Shown: in pieces, positions 42,963 to 52,300 of the stretch
Layout of the letters: the number at the start of each line of letters is the position of its first letter
How positions within the stretch are numbered: the stretch's first letter is position 1
Source: Sphingorhabdus sp. Alg231-15
GTDB taxonomy: Bacteria > Pseudomonadota > Alphaproteobacteria > Sphingomonadales > Sphingomonadaceae
Assembly: GCF_900149705.1 (NCBI RefSeq)
Contig: NZ_LT703001.1
Location: 3,528,001 to 3,592,000, forward strand
Length of the DNA stretch: 64,000 nucleotides
Direction: 5' to 3'
Program-made: the position numbers and the translations under genes
The notes under the pieces: model-generated
What the model was told of the DNA's origin: nothing
Seen by the model: the letters and a program-made list of their open reading frames with translations, nothing else
Database searches by the model: none

Positions 42963-44045
42963 CTAAAATGACTTTTGCCAGCCGATGGTAAACATCCAGT
43001 CGCCTGTCATTTGAGGGCCATTGAGATCCTGATATACCGGAGCTCCAACTTCGATACCCAGACGATGACCCGCCAATGGCCCGTGCGTGCCGACAAGATT
43101 GATACCGCCGATCAGATCGACCCGTTCGCCGCCCTGAAAATCGGGATTGGCGGTTTGGACAGGTCCCATGATCATCGGATCAATTCCCTGCACCCGACTG
43201 GTGGCTCGACCCTTGATACGGCCTGACAAGCTAATCCATTGCGCCGGGCGATAGCTGATCCAGGTGGTCAGCTCGTGCACATCGCCAAAGCGGTAACCTT
43301 GATCGTTAGTGCCCGTGCGGATTGTCGCATTATATTGCGAACCAAGACCTACCGATCCGTGCCAGCTTTTGTAGGTAACGGACGGTTCGAGGTCCCAAGT
43401 GCCCGACCCGATTTGCATCATATAGGGCACGCGGACGGTTGGCTCGCCACCCATCGGGGTGAGGATTTGAGCGGTCTTTGTTGTCGATCCGGTCGGAATG
43501 GAAACGGCAGCTCGGACATTAAGCTCCCGCTGCGCATCGCCTTTGCGATCCGAAACACCCAAAATCGGAAATATACCACCAAGGGTGATATCACCGAATC
43601 CCTTCGGATTGGTTGTGAAATTGCCCTGCACATTGGTACCAGCGCCTCCGGCAAAAGTTATATGCTCCATTTCCTTTTCGACATAGCTGCCCATGGCAAT
43701 CAATGTGACCCAATCGGTTGGCGCATACATTGCACCCACCATTGTCATATCAGTGCGCATGGCGGTTGGCACAATACGTAATGTTGGTGGTTGGCCCGGG
43801 GCACCGAAAAAATGATTGGGGATGGTGCTTACAATGTCTTCGGGAGAGACGCTGTCGGTCCCGATCTGATTGCCGCTCATCTCCATATGCATATGGCGGA
43901 CCGAGAACATAACCTCGCCCTTCTTATGAGCATGGTCGGCCATCACACCTATCGGGGCGTGATCATCGGCCCTGACATCATGGGCAAGCGTGGGTGTGGA
44001 AAGGCAGGCGGCAACAAGCCCCCCTGCGCAAAGCGAGTATTTCAT
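42963..44045 (-). CDS. Outer-membrane transporter-like protein (His/Met-rich N-terminus)
   Basis: A 360-residue exported protein. The signal peptide ends STPTLAH. The mature N-terminus is rich in His and Met (RADDHAPIGVMADHAHKKGE, MFSVRHMHMEMSGN), a feature of copper-related proteins. The remainder consists of alternating strands and ends TGDWMFTIGWQKSF, a barrel-type terminal Phe. It resembles the phenol-degradation MetA-pathway transporter group (FadL-like barrels). The DUF2946-like gene is transcribed just before it, and such genes often lie next to copper-handling proteins. A role in metal or hydrophobic transport is inferred. Confidence 0.72.
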   Translation of the reverse strand: MKYSLCAGGLVAACLSTPTLAHDVRADDHAPIGVMADHAHKKGEVMFSVRHMHMEMSGNQIGTDSVSPEDIVSTIPNHFFGAPGQPPTLRIVPTAMRTDMTMVGAMYAPTDWVTLIAMGSYVEKEMEHITFAGGAGTNVQGNFTTNPKGFGDITLGGIFPILGVSDRKGDAQRELNVRAAVSIPTGSTTKTAQILTPMGGEPTVRVPYMMQIGSGTWDLEPSVTYKSWHGSVGLGSQYNATIRTGTNDQGYRFGDVHELTTWISYRPAQWISLSGRIKGRATSRVQGIDPMIMGPVQTANPDFQGGERVDLIGGINLVGTHGPLAGHRLGIEVGAPVYQDLNGPQMTGDWMFTIGWQKSF

Positions 44046-44111
44046 GGTATTTTCCTGTAATTGTCTGATGTTTGGCCGCTGAAAGGGTTCAGAATAGGCC
44101 GATAATTGAGA

Positions 44112-44546
44112 TCAGGCGGTGACAGGCGGACCAGTTGCTGGCGGAATGTTGATCCGGTTGCGGACAGCAAAATGGCGCTGAACTTCTGGTACATGCGGGG
44201 CCATGACCTGATCATTGATCGCGATCGTGGGGGGCGTTGAAATCAGACTGGCCCCGGAAGATGCCGCATAACCACAGACAGAGCTTCCAGTCTCGGAATT
44301 TGGTGATTCTGGTTGATCTGGACCGCCATAAACCATCGCTAGCATCGCATAGTCAGGATGGTCCGGCGTAATGGCTAGCTTGCTGATGCCATGACCAGAA
44401 CACAATTCGATGGAGAAACCATCTGCGGTTTGACTTGGCATAAAGCCCTGTGGAGCAAGAGCGGAAAGCAACAGCGCAAACACAGCCAGGGTGATGGACA
44501 GCAGTTTGCCTCGCAATGGCTTTTGTGGGGGTGCGGCTATATTCAT
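44112..44546 (-). CDS. DUF2946-like exported protein
   Basis: A 144-residue protein with a signal anchor (LLSITLAVFALLLSALAP). The segment DGFSIELCSGHG and a second Cys in SSVCGYAAS match the two-cysteine layout of DUF2946, although one usual cysteine is missing. The C-terminal half is Pro/Thr-rich. Such proteins are commonly encoded by copper-related clusters. It precedes the His/Met-rich outer-membrane protein on the same strand by 66 bases. Confidence 0.65.
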   Translation of the reverse strand: MNIAAPPQKPLRGKLLSITLAVFALLLSALAPQGFMPSQTADGFSIELCSGHGISKLAITPDHPDYAMLAMVYGGPDQPESPNSETGSSVCGYAASSGASLISTPPTIAINDQVMAPHVPEVQRHFAVRNRINIPPATGPPVTA

Positions 44547-44601
44547 CGCTTCGGCGGATCTATAGTAATGCTAACCGGCATTGGCCAGTAAGGAATGTCG
44601 A

Positions 44602-45051
44602 TCAAAGCAGTTTTATTGGGCTCTGTGTTGCGATCATCTTAGCGGTTCTATCGGCAATGATCAGAAAACCGCTTTCGGGTGTTCCAAAACCAAGGCGCTG
44701 GCGTTTGAATTTGAAGATCGATGTTTCGGAAACATGGATTTGGCCCCAGGGCACAAAAAAAGGGCGCTGGAATGGACCGAAGATTTTCCACATTGATACA
44801 CGCAGGCCCGTTCGACAGACGTCAAGGCGTAAACAGCCAGAGAAATTGACTTTTGCTGACGATATTCCGCCCATAGCACCGGATTGGGCGCGCATGATCA
44901 TCAAGGTTTCGTCAGGTCTGTCTGGGAATCGGTTCTGCAGCTTATTCCATCCGGACATGCGCCCGAGCAAAGTAACGACAAGCAACCACATACCCAGAAA
45001 TATGACTGGGAATAGAGCCAAGATCGTGGTTTCGTCTATCGGGAAACCCAC
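44602..45051 (-). CDS. Small membrane protein, PH-like soluble part, unknown
   Basis: A 149-residue protein. One N-terminal helix (ILALFPVIFLGMWLLVVTLL) is followed by a basic connector, WNKLQNRFP. A beta-rich domain (CLRLDVCRTGLRVSMWKIF, PFFVPWGQI, LGFGTPESGFLII) may be PH-like. Similar small proteins occur in sphingomonads. Start GTG 45051, 37 bases after dnaN on the same strand, so the two may share a transcript. No function known. Confidence 0.62.
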   Translation of the reverse strand: MGFPIDETTILALFPVIFLGMWLLVVTLLGRMSGWNKLQNRFPDRPDETLMIMRAQSGAMGGISSAKVNFSGCLRLDVCRTGLRVSMWKIFGPFQRPFFVPWGQIHVSETSIFKFKRQRLGFGTPESGFLIIADRTAKMIATQSPIKLL

Positions 45052-45088
45052 GAGTACAAAGGGTTCGGTGTCGGATGAAGCGACCTTG

Positions 45089-46204
45089 TTACACCCGCAT
45101 CGGCATCAGCACATAAAGTGCCGGTGACTTGTCATCCTCACGGATCAATGTTGGCGCACTGGCATCAGCGAGGTGAAGCTCGACATTGTCGCCTTCAATT
45201 TCGCTCAGAATGTCCAAGAGGTACCGCGAGTTAAAGCCAATTTCAAAGCTGTCTTCCTTGTAAGCCCCCGGGACTTCTTCGGCCGCAGTGCCGTTTTCTG
45301 GTGAAGTAACGGACAGCGTGATCTTATCATCGCCCAAGGCCATTTTGACTGCACGGGTCTTTTCGGTGGCAATGGTCGAGACACGGTCGACGCCTTGAGC
45401 AAAGCTCTTTGGATCAATTTTCAGAATCTTGTCATTTCCGGTCGGAATGACGCGTGTGTAATCCGGGAATGTACCGTCAATCAGCTTGCTTGTCAGGATC
45501 GCAGTGCCGAGAGTGAAACGAATTTTGCTCGCAGACAGGTCAATCTGAACGGATGCTTCGCCATTTTCGTCAAGCAGCTTGCGCAGTTCATTGACGCATT
45601 TGCGCGGGACAATAACGTCCGGCATGCCTTCCGCTCCAGCCGGACGGGGCAGGGTGACACGGGCCAGACGATGGCCGTCAGTGGCAGCTGCTTTCAAAAC
45701 CGGCGTCTCTTCATCCTGAACATGCAGAAAAATGCCGTTCAGATAATAGCGTGTTTCTTCTGTGGAGATCGCGAATTTCGTTTTATCGATAATCTGTACC
45801 AAGGAAGCCGCGGGCAGCTCGAAACTTGTAGGCAGATCACCCTCGGCGATGATTGGGAAATCATCACGAGGCAAGGTTTGCAGATTAAATCGTGCCCGGC
45901 CTGCATTGACCTTCATTTTGCCATCGGCAGCGTCCAGTTGTACCTGGGATCCATCTGGCAATTTGCGGGCAATATCGAATAGCGTATGAGCCGATACGGT
46001 TATTGAGCCTGCGGTTTCCACCTGTGCTTCGACAGTCTCAACGACTTGCAAGTCTAGGTCAGTGGCCATTAATTTAATGCCGCCACCATCGCTGGCTTCG
46101 ATCAATACATTGGACAGAATGGGGATCGTATTGCGCCGCTCAACCACCGACTGGACGTGGCCCAGACTTTTCAGCAGTGCTGCGCGTTCAATTGTCGCTT
46201 TCAT
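45089..46204 (-). CDS. dnaN: DNA polymerase III beta subunit (sliding clamp)
   Basis: A 371-residue protein with the canonical clamp opening MKATIERAALLKSLGHVQSV and ERRNTIPILSNVLI. The third domain has FEIGFNSRYLLDIL. The protein ends YVLMPMRV, the usual beta-clamp C-terminus. The clamp is a dimeric ring that holds polymerase III on DNA. dnaA, recF and gyrB are not adjacent, as is common in alphaproteobacteria, so it is no guide to the origin. Its start is divergent from the phosphatase gene. Confidence 0.96.
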   Translation of the reverse strand: MKATIERAALLKSLGHVQSVVERRNTIPILSNVLIEASDGGGIKLMATDLDLQVVETVEAQVETAGSITVSAHTLFDIARKLPDGSQVQLDAADGKMKVNAGRARFNLQTLPRDDFPIIAEGDLPTSFELPAASLVQIIDKTKFAISTEETRYYLNGIFLHVQDEETPVLKAAATDGHRLARVTLPRPAGAEGMPDVIVPRKCVNELRKLLDENGEASVQIDLSASKIRFTLGTAILTSKLIDGTFPDYTRVIPTGNDKILKIDPKSFAQGVDRVSTIATEKTRAVKMALGDDKITLSVTSPENGTAAEEVPGAYKEDSFEIGFNSRYLLDILSEIEGDNVELHLADASAPTLIREDDKSPALYVLMPMRV

Positions 46205-46454
46205 AAACCGTCCTTCATTTCCTGTCCCTGGGCAGAGTATTTCGCCCTAATGGCTGTCCTGGACACAGCAAAAGACTCCGTCCAGATCACAGATAGTCAT
46301 CGCTTCATTAACAATATCAACCAATAGGGCAAGCCTGATACAGGGGGTGACAAAGATATTGCGGTGAAAATCTGTGGAAAAAACACACAATGCGGCTAAA
46401 CCCGCTAAAGATAATGACCAGCGACGTTATGTAAAAGCGAATTAGGCTATAGTT

Positions 46455-47108
46455 ATGAGCAATTTAAGTGGCAATTTCAGCACAAACGGAAAGCGCTTGT
46501 TCATTGCCCGTCATGGCGAGACGATTTTCAATCTGGCTGGCCGTATTCAGGGGAATGATGCGCATACCCCTTTGACACAGCGTGGTTTCGCTCAAGCTGA
46601 TGAAATGGGCCGTGCGTTGGCGCTCTATTTGGGCGGTTTCTGCGACCTTGATCTCGTTGCTTCAGACACAGGCCGAGCATTGCAAACCTTATCTATCGTT
46701 TGTGAACATATTGAGTTGGATTGGCACAACACCACTCCTGATTCCCGTCTTCGGGAAATCAATATGGGAGAATGGGAAGGCATTTATTACGGCAAGCTCA
46801 ACGGTCAGCTGAAAGTTGATTACGACCAGGGATTATTTCTCACCCAAGCGCCGGGCGGAGAAACATATCGCGACATTGTGAACCGATTGAAGACTTGGTT
46901 TGCCGACCAAGTATTTGACCGTGACATGCTTTTAATCAGTCACGGGATGACCAGCCGGGTGTTGCGGGGTTTGTTGACCGGGCAACCGTCGCTGGAACTC
47001 ATTGATGCGCCTATGGCTGAAAGCCTACCACAAGGTTCGATGGTTCAAATTGTCGATGGCGCGGAGACAATTGTCCATCTGGGTGCAGGAGAGGGTGAAA
47101 AGGCATGA
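46455..47108 (+). CDS. Histidine phosphatase family protein
   Basis: A 217-residue branch-1 histidine phosphatase or phosphoglycerate-mutase-like protein. The catalytic motif is FIARHGETIFNLAGRIQG (His near residue 20), with the second histidine in LLISHGMTSRVLR and the acid in LREINMGEWEG. The RHGE motif with a Thr after suits a broad-specificity phosphatase such as GpmB/CobC-like enzymes. Its stop overlaps the next gene by four bases (ATGA). Confidence 0.86.
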   Translation: MSNLSGNFSTNGKRLFIARHGETIFNLAGRIQGNDAHTPLTQRGFAQADEMGRALALYLGGFCDLDLVASDTGRALQTLSIVCEHIELDWHNTTPDSRLREINMGEWEGIYYGKLNGQLKVDYDQGLFLTQAPGGETYRDIVNRLKTWFADQVFDRDMLLISHGMTSRVLRGLLTGQPSLELIDAPMAESLPQGSMVQIVDGAETIVHLGAGEGEKA

Positions 47109-47611
47109 GAATTGCCGCTGTGGCTCTGGCCGCCATCTGCCTAGCAGCAATGTCCACACCAATTGCGGCCAAGGACTCGCTCGGCGTTTTCAACAGCTGG
47201 GGCGCCTTTCGCGATCCGGCCGTTCCGCGTTGTTACGCAATTGCCGAGTCAGAGGACATAAGGGGAAAGGCTGAGCGCAAGTCTTACGCCTCAGTCGGTT
47301 TCTGGCCCAAGCGCAATGTTCGCGCGCAATTTCATGTTCGTCTCAGCCGCGATCGCTCTACCAATAGTCGTGTCATGGTCGGTATAGGTGGTCGTCGGTT
47401 CCAACTGACGGCCAACCGGTCGGATGGCTGGTCGCAGGATAGACGCATGGATGCCGCAATAATTGCGGCTTTACGCTCCGCCAACAGCATGACCATTGAG
47501 AGCACGGGGCGTGATGGCAAACCGATTGTTGATGCTTATCTGTTGCGCGGTGCGGCAACCGCAATTGATGCGGCTTCATTGGGCTGTTCGCGTCTGCAAC
47601 CAAGGGGTTGA
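47105..47611 (+). CDS. Exported protein resembling invasion-associated locus B family
   Basis: A 168-residue protein with signal peptide MRIAAVALAAICLAAMS ending near IAAKD. The mature part (SWGAFRDPAVPRCYAIAES, YASVGFWPKRNVRAQFHVRL, and MDAAIIAALRSANSMTIES) matches the small all-beta IalB-like group, with cysteines at both ends (RCYAI, LGCSRL). Function is unclear; it is translationally coupled to the phosphatase by a four-base overlap. Confidence 0.75.
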   Translation: MRIAAVALAAICLAAMSTPIAAKDSLGVFNSWGAFRDPAVPRCYAIAESEDIRGKAERKSYASVGFWPKRNVRAQFHVRLSRDRSTNSRVMVGIGGRRFQLTANRSDGWSQDRRMDAAIIAALRSANSMTIESTGRDGKPIVDAYLLRGAATAIDAASLGCSRLQPRG

Positions 47612-47695
47612 TGTAACTGTTTGATCGTCGGACCGGTGAAGGGTTATCCATCTGATCGCTGGTATTTCATGCATTGCGGCCCTATATGCGCCCTC

Positions 47696-48943
47696 ATGCA
47701 GATTCCCGGCCATATAGATCCTGTCCCGTTACCCGCCAAAGTGACGCCTCGTGAAGACGGGCGCGTGGACCTTATTGGTTTGAGTGTAGCCGAAATTCGG
47801 GACGTGCTGATCGAAGCGGGGTTGGATGAAAAACAGGGAAAGCTGCGCTCAAAGCAGTTATTTCACTGGATGTACCATCGCGGAATTGATGATTTTACGG
47901 TGATGACAGATATGAGCAAGACGCTGCGCCCATGGTTGGCAGAGCGTTTTGTGATCGGACGTCCGGAAATTGTCGAAGCCCATTTATCGGAAGATGGAAC
48001 ACGCAAATGGTTGCTGCGATCTGCGGATAAACAAGACTATGAAATGGTCTTCATTCCTGATGAAGATCGCGGTACACTTTGCATTTCCTCGCAAGTCGGT
48101 TGCACACTTAACTGCCGCTTCTGCCACACCGGGACGATGCGGTTAGTCCGTAATCTAACTCCGGGCGAAATTGTCGGGCAGGTCATGTTGGCGCGCGATG
48201 CGCTGGGAGAATGGCCAAAGGGAGTTATGGATTTCGCTGACGATGAAGAGGCGGAAAATACCAAGGAATATAATCAGGCTTACAAGTCTGATGGCCGCTT
48301 GCTGACCAATATCGTTCTGATGGGCATGGGCGAGCCGCTTTATAATTTTGACAATGTCCGCGATGCCATGAAGGTTGTGATGGATGGCGCCGGTCTTGCG
48401 CTGTCACGCCGCCGGATTACTTTGTCGACCAGCGGTGTGGTGCCAATGATTGCACGCGCTGGCGAAGAGATAAGCGTCAATCTGGCAATATCGCTGCATG
48501 CGGTAAACAAGGAAACGCGGGACGAGATAGTGCCGCTCAACCGCAAATACTCCATTGAAGAATTGCTCCAGGCCTGCGCGGATTACCCGGGTTCCAGCAA
48601 CTCGCGGCGGATCACCTTTGAATATGTGATGCTGAAAGACAAGAATGACAGCGACGAAGATGCACGCGAATTGGTCAATCTACTGCGCCAATATGATCTG
48701 CCAGCCAAGGTAAATTTGATCCCGTTCAATCCCTGGCCGGGTTCTGCCTATGAATGTTCGACGCCGGAGCGGATCAAGGCATTTTCCAAGATTGTCTTTG
48801 ATGCCGGTATCAGCGCGCCTGTGCGAACGCCGCGCGGGCGGGACATAATGGCTGCATGCGGTCAGTTAAAGTCAGCGAGCGAAAAGAAAAGCAGAGCCGA
48901 ACTCGACCGTCTGGCCGAAGAAAAACAGGCCGCACTCGGCTGA
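47696..48943 (+). CDS. rlmN: 23S rRNA (adenine-2503-C2) methyltransferase RlmN
   Basis: A 415-residue radical-SAM enzyme that methylates A2503 of 23S rRNA and A37 of some tRNAs. The Fe-S site is [11 protein letters not shown] (Cx3Cx2C). [10 protein letters not shown] and [20 protein letters not shown] are typical, and a late [15 protein letters not shown] carries the methylated cysteine. Between the Fe-S cluster and [10 protein letters not shown] there is an acidic insert, [17 protein letters not shown], common in sphingomonads. Start ATG 47696 ([12 protein letters not shown]) is chosen from family N-termini; two earlier in-frame starts (47621 and 47669) are possible. Confidence 0.93.
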   Translation: MQIPGHIDPVPLPAKVTPREDGRVDLIGLSVAEIRDVLIEAGLDEKQGKLRSKQLFHWMYHRGIDDFTVMTDMSKTLRPWLAERFVIGRPEIVEAHLSEDGTRKWLLRSADKQDYEMVFIPDEDRGTLCISSQVGCTLNCRFCHTGTMRLVRNLTPGEIVGQVMLARDALGEWPKGVMDFADDEEAENTKEYNQAYKSDGRLLTNIVLMGMGEPLYNFDNVRDAMKVVMDGAGLALSRRRITLSTSGVVPMIARAGEEISVNLAISLHAVNKETRDEIVPLNRKYSIEELLQACADYPGSSNSRRITFEYVMLKDKNDSDEDARELVNLLRQYDLPAKVNLIPFNPWPGSAYECSTPERIKAFSKIVFDAGISAPVRTPRGRDIMAACGQLKSASEKKSRAELDRLAEEKQAALG

Positions 48944-48953
48944 TGTGCCAGAT

Positions 48954-49343
48954 CTAAACGGTTGCTATTACGTCGATCTCTACCATCAGGTCGGGGATGG
49001 CCAAGGCTTTGACCTCGACAATTGTATCCGCTGGATAGGGCTCTGAAAAATAGCGTTTTCGAGCTTCGACGATTTTTGGAAAATAGGCCATATCGGTGAG
49101 ATAGATGGTGACCTTGACGATTTTTTCTCGGCTGCTGCCACCAGCTGCTAATACGCGATCGATATTGATGAACACCTGCGCTATCTGTTGATCAATGTCT
49201 CCGACGCCAACAATATTACCCGCTTCGTCAATTGCGGCTTGGCCGGATAGAAACAGAATATCACCAACCCGCCAACCGGGCGCGATGGCGTAAGGAGCGA
49301 GGGGATCCGGGTCCAATGAAATTACTTGGTGGTTGTTGGTCAT
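48954..49343 (-). CDS. RidA/YjgF-family protein
   Basis: A 129-residue trimeric imine/enamine deaminase fold. WRVGDILFLSGQAAIDEAG, VFINIDRVLAAGGSSREKI and VKVTIYLTDMAYFPKIVE are the hallmarks. YPADTIVEVKALAIPDLMVE carries the end motif. The conserved Arg that binds the carboxylate in canonical RidA is replaced or shifted in this sequence, so a non-canonical subgroup is possible. GAGGT precedes ATG. It is convergent with rlmN. Confidence 0.85.
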   Translation of the reverse strand: MTNNHQVISLDPDPLAPYAIAPGWRVGDILFLSGQAAIDEAGNIVGVGDIDQQIAQVFINIDRVLAAGGSSREKIVKVTIYLTDMAYFPKIVEARKRYFSEPYPADTIVEVKALAIPDLMVEIDVIATV

Positions 49344-49420
49344 TGATACCTCACGCTGGCAACAAGTTTCTTTCGTTGCACTGTAACGACTAACTTTCTT
49401 TTGTCGAACAACTGATTAGA

Positions 49421-50245
49421 ATGAAAAGTGAAATGACGGATACGCCAGAACGAAAACTATTGCGCCACCGGCTGACCACCCGGCTTTGGCATTGGATCAA
49501 TGCACTGTGCCTTCTTGTGCTATTGATGAGCGGTCTGACCATTTTTAATGCGCATCCGCGGCTCTACTGGGGCGAATATGGTTCCAATGACGACTACGCT
49601 TGGGCCGCGGTGGGGTCATCGCAAACAGTGGGTTATGTCCGGCTCGGCGAAACAAAGATCGACACAACCGGTTTTATCGGAAATTGGCGCGATAGCGATG
49701 GTCAGATACAGACCTGGGCTTTTCCTGGCTGGGCAACGATACCATCCTATTACAGCCTTGCTGACGGGCGACGCTGGCATTTCTTCTTCGCATGGATATT
49801 CAGCGTTGGTTTGGCCTTTTTCATGATCCGTTCGTTGTTCAACCGCCATGTGCAAAATGATTTGCATATCAGCCGCGCCGAATGGCGGCCTTCCCAGATC
49901 TTGCGCGATATGAAAAACCATTTGCGGCTGCGGTTTCACGATGATGGCGGCGTTAACATCTATAATGTCCTGCAAAAGTTCAGCTATGTTGGAGTGATCT
50001 TCATTCTGTTGCCTCTTATGATATTTACAGGATTGGCTATGTCTCCTGCGATGGATGCGAACTGGCCGTGGCTCACCGACATATTCGGTGGCCGCCAATC
50101 GGCGCGATCCATTCACTTTATCGGAATGTTTCTGCTGGTGTTGTTCTTCATTGTCCATATGATCAGTTTGCTGTTGGTAGGACCGTTCAAGCAGACCTGG
50201 GCCATGATCGCTGGCGGAAAGCGGAAGGAAGGCGACCATGGATAG
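49421..50245 (+). CDS. Cytochrome b subunit for a periplasmic oxidoreductase
   Basis: A 274-residue membrane cytochrome b561-type protein. LTTRLWHWINALCLLVLLM is the first helix with a heme-ligand His, followed by a large periplasmic insert of about 70 residues (NAHPRLYWGEYGSNDDYAWA onward) and a second helix, RRWHFFFAWIFSVGL. Two more helices hold YVGVIFILLPLMIFTGLA and RSIHFIGMFLLVLFFIVHMI, with His ligands. It overlaps the molybdopterin enzyme gene by eight bases, so it should be its membrane electron partner, like MsrQ/YedZ or a formate dehydrogenase gamma-like protein. Two starts (49421, 49433) are possible. Confidence 0.85.
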   Translation: MKSEMTDTPERKLLRHRLTTRLWHWINALCLLVLLMSGLTIFNAHPRLYWGEYGSNDDYAWAAVGSSQTVGYVRLGETKIDTTGFIGNWRDSDGQIQTWAFPGWATIPSYYSLADGRRWHFFFAWIFSVGLAFFMIRSLFNRHVQNDLHISRAEWRPSQILRDMKNHLRLRFHDDGGVNIYNVLQKFSYVGVIFILLPLMIFTGLAMSPAMDANWPWLTDIFGGRQSARSIHFIGMFLLVLFFIVHMISLLLVGPFKQTWAMIAGGKRKEGDHG

Positions 50246-50999
50246 TTTACTGTCTCGACGAAAACTCATTACCGCAAGTGCCCTGGGCGCTGGCAGTTTG
50301 CTGAGTGGTTGCGATGCATTGAGCCGCAGCACTGCCTTTCAAGATTTACTGGGTAGTGCCGAAAATGCCAATTTTTTTTTCCAACGCGCCTTGGGCGATC
50401 GGATGGAGCTGGCCAGCGAATATAGTATCAAAGATCTGTCGCCGAAGTTTCGAGCCAATGGTACACGCGATCCCGGAACGGCCGATTATACGGCCAGTGC
50501 CGCGCAAGGTTTTGCGGATTGGCAATTGCGTCTGACGGGACTGTTCGGGAAGCCTCAGAGTTTTTCTCTGGCGGCCTTGCTGTCGATGCCGCAGCGAACT
50601 CAGATCACTCGGCATGATTGTGTTGAAGGCTGGAGCGCGATTGGCCAGTGGACCGGCGTTCCTCTGAAATTGCTACTGGATCTGGCGCAGTTACAGGACA
50701 AAGCGAAATTTCTCGTTTTCCATTGCGCTGATCGGCTAGGCGGCCGCCCTTATTACGAGAGCATTGACTTGCTCGATGCATTCCATCCCCAGACGATCAT
50801 GGCTCACCGGTTGAATGGAGAGGCTGTACCGATAGAAAACGGAGCACCGCTGCGGCTGCGGGTGGAGCGACAACTCGGCTATAAGCATGCAAAATATGTG
50901 ACCGGGATTGAGGCGGTGGCGACGCTGGACAATATCGGTTCTGGCAAGGGTGGTTATTGGGAAGATGTCGCCAATTATGAATGGTATGCCGGAATCTAA
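50238..50999 (+). CDS. Molybdopterin-dependent oxidoreductase, sulfite-oxidase/MsrP-like, TAT lipoprotein
   Basis: A 253-residue molybdoenzyme. SRRKLITASALGAGSLLSGC is a twin-arginine signal whose end LSGC is also a lipobox, so the protein is probably exported folded by Tat and then lipid-anchored. The catalytic molybdenum Cys lies in TRHDCVEGWSAIGQWTGVPL (near residue 130). The rest follows the sulfite-oxidase/YedY core, with YESIDLLDAFHPQTIMA and RVERQLGYKHAKYV. It is translationally coupled to the cytochrome b subunit. The physiological substrate is unknown; methionine or protein sulfoxide repair is one option. Confidence 0.85.
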   Translation: MDSLLSRRKLITASALGAGSLLSGCDALSRSTAFQDLLGSAENANFFFQRALGDRMELASEYSIKDLSPKFRANGTRDPGTADYTASAAQGFADWQLRLTGLFGKPQSFSLAALLSMPQRTQITRHDCVEGWSAIGQWTGVPLKLLLDLAQLQDKAKFLVFHCADRLGGRPYYESIDLLDAFHPQTIMAHRLNGEAVPIENGAPLRLRVERQLGYKHAKYVTGIEAVATLDNIGSGKGGYWEDVANYEWYAGI

Positions 51000-51042
51000 C
51001 CGGCATCTGATGAGGGATATTATTTGCTGAAGGAGCGCATGA

Positions 51043-52281
51043 ATGTCCATTTTGGGTAGTTTTTTAGGAAGCGTTGTAAAAAAAGGGTCAATTGCTGTCA
51101 TTCACCCGGATGGCTCAACGGAAAAATTCGGAAAGCCAGAAGAGGGGTATCCGGATGTTGCCGTGCGCTTGGCTGACAAGGGCGTTATGCGTCAAATATT
51201 GCTTGATCCCCGTCTAGGCGCAGCCGAAACCTTCATGGATGGGCGCCTGATCGTCGAGCAGGGCGATATCATGCAGCTGGTGCAGTTACTCCGTGCCAAC
51301 CGGCGCTGGGAGCGAGGTGGCCGCCTGAATGATCCAAGCGCATTCAAGAAAGCAAAAAGTTTCATCGCAGCGCGTTTGGATAGTATCAACGGACAACGCC
51401 GTTCCAAGGCTAACGTTGCCCATCACTATGATCTTAGCCGTGATCTTTACGAGCTGTTTCTCGACAAGGACATGCAATATAGTTGCGCCTATTGGACCGA
51501 TCCAGGCAATACGCTTGAGCAAGCCCAGCTTGACAAGAAAGCCCATATTGCCGCCAAGCTGGACCTGAAAGCTGGCCAGCGCGTACTCGATATCGGTTGT
51601 GGCTGGGGTGGTATGGCGCTTTATCTGCATCAAAAATTTGGTGTCGAAATTCTGGGCATCACGCTGAGCGAAGAACAGCTGAAAGTCGCCCAGGAGCGAG
51701 CGGAGAAAGAAGGTGTTGCCGACAAGGTGAAATTTGAGCTGATCGACTATCGTGACCTTGCTGAGCGCGAGGCGGGGCAGTTTGACAGGATAGTGTCGGT
51801 TGGCATGTTCGAACATGTTGGGACGCCGAACTTTAAAACCTTCTTTCGCTGTGTTGCCAATCTGATGACTGACGACGGGGTTATGCTGCTTCATACAATT
51901 GGCCGGATGGGAAAACCAGGCACGACCGATGCCTTCACTCGTAAATATATCTTTCCGGGAGGCTATATACCCGCACTAAGCGAGACCGTGGAGGCCAGTG
52001 AGCATTACCGTCTGATGGCGACGGATATTGAAACACTGCGGCTACATTACGCCCTGACTCTGCGTGAATGGTACAACCGGGCTGTGGCGAATAAAGAGAA
52101 GATCGTAGCACTTTATGACGAGCGCTTTTTTCGGTTGTGGACCTTCTATCTGGCCGGCGCGACGGCGGCGTTTGAAAGCGGCAGCATGTGCAACTACCAA
52201 ATCCAGTTCAGTCGTAGCCGCCATTCACTGCCAATAACGCGCGATTATATCAGGGAAGCCGAGCAGAATTTGCAGAGCTGA
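51043..52281 (+). CDS. cfa: Cyclopropane-fatty-acyl-phospholipid synthase family protein
   Basis: A 412-residue SAM-dependent methyltransferase of the CFA synthase family. ANVAHHYDLSRDLYELFLDKD starts the catalytic region (His-His-Tyr-Asp), followed by QYSCAYW. The SAM motif is VLDIGCGWGGMALYL, and the later block HTIGRMGKPGTTDAFTRKYI holds the expected Gly-rich loop. It methylenates cis double bonds in phospholipid acyl chains. It is near full length compared with Escherichia coli Cfa. AAGGAG sits before the start; an earlier ATG at 51039 is out of frame and stops quickly. Confidence 0.88.
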   Translation: MSILGSFLGSVVKKGSIAVIHPDGSTEKFGKPEEGYPDVAVRLADKGVMRQILLDPRLGAAETFMDGRLIVEQGDIMQLVQLLRANRRWERGGRLNDPSAFKKAKSFIAARLDSINGQRRSKANVAHHYDLSRDLYELFLDKDMQYSCAYWTDPGNTLEQAQLDKKAHIAAKLDLKAGQRVLDIGCGWGGMALYLHQKFGVEILGITLSEEQLKVAQERAEKEGVADKVKFELIDYRDLAEREAGQFDRIVSVGMFEHVGTPNFKTFFRCVANLMTDDGVMLLHTIGRMGKPGTTDAFTRKYIFPGGYIPALSETVEASEHYRLMATDIETLRLHYALTLREWYNRAVANKEKIVALYDERFFRLWTFYLAGATAAFESGSMCNYQIQFSRSRHSLPITRDYIREAEQNLQS

Positions 52282-52300
52282 TTAACATCAGTATCTGTCG

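Noticed and set aside
44516-45127. Plus-strand open frame of 203 codons opposite the small membrane gene and the dnaN end
   Set aside because: It overlaps dnaN coding sequence in antisense and lacks a ribosome site and plausible domain; the minus-strand gene has a helix and a sphingomonad-like sequence.
46205-46454. Possible replication origin beside dnaN
   Set aside because: Only loose matches to a DnaA box (TCTGTGGAAAA) are present, with no cluster of boxes, no AT-rich unwinding stretch and no dnaA, parAB or gidA neighbour.
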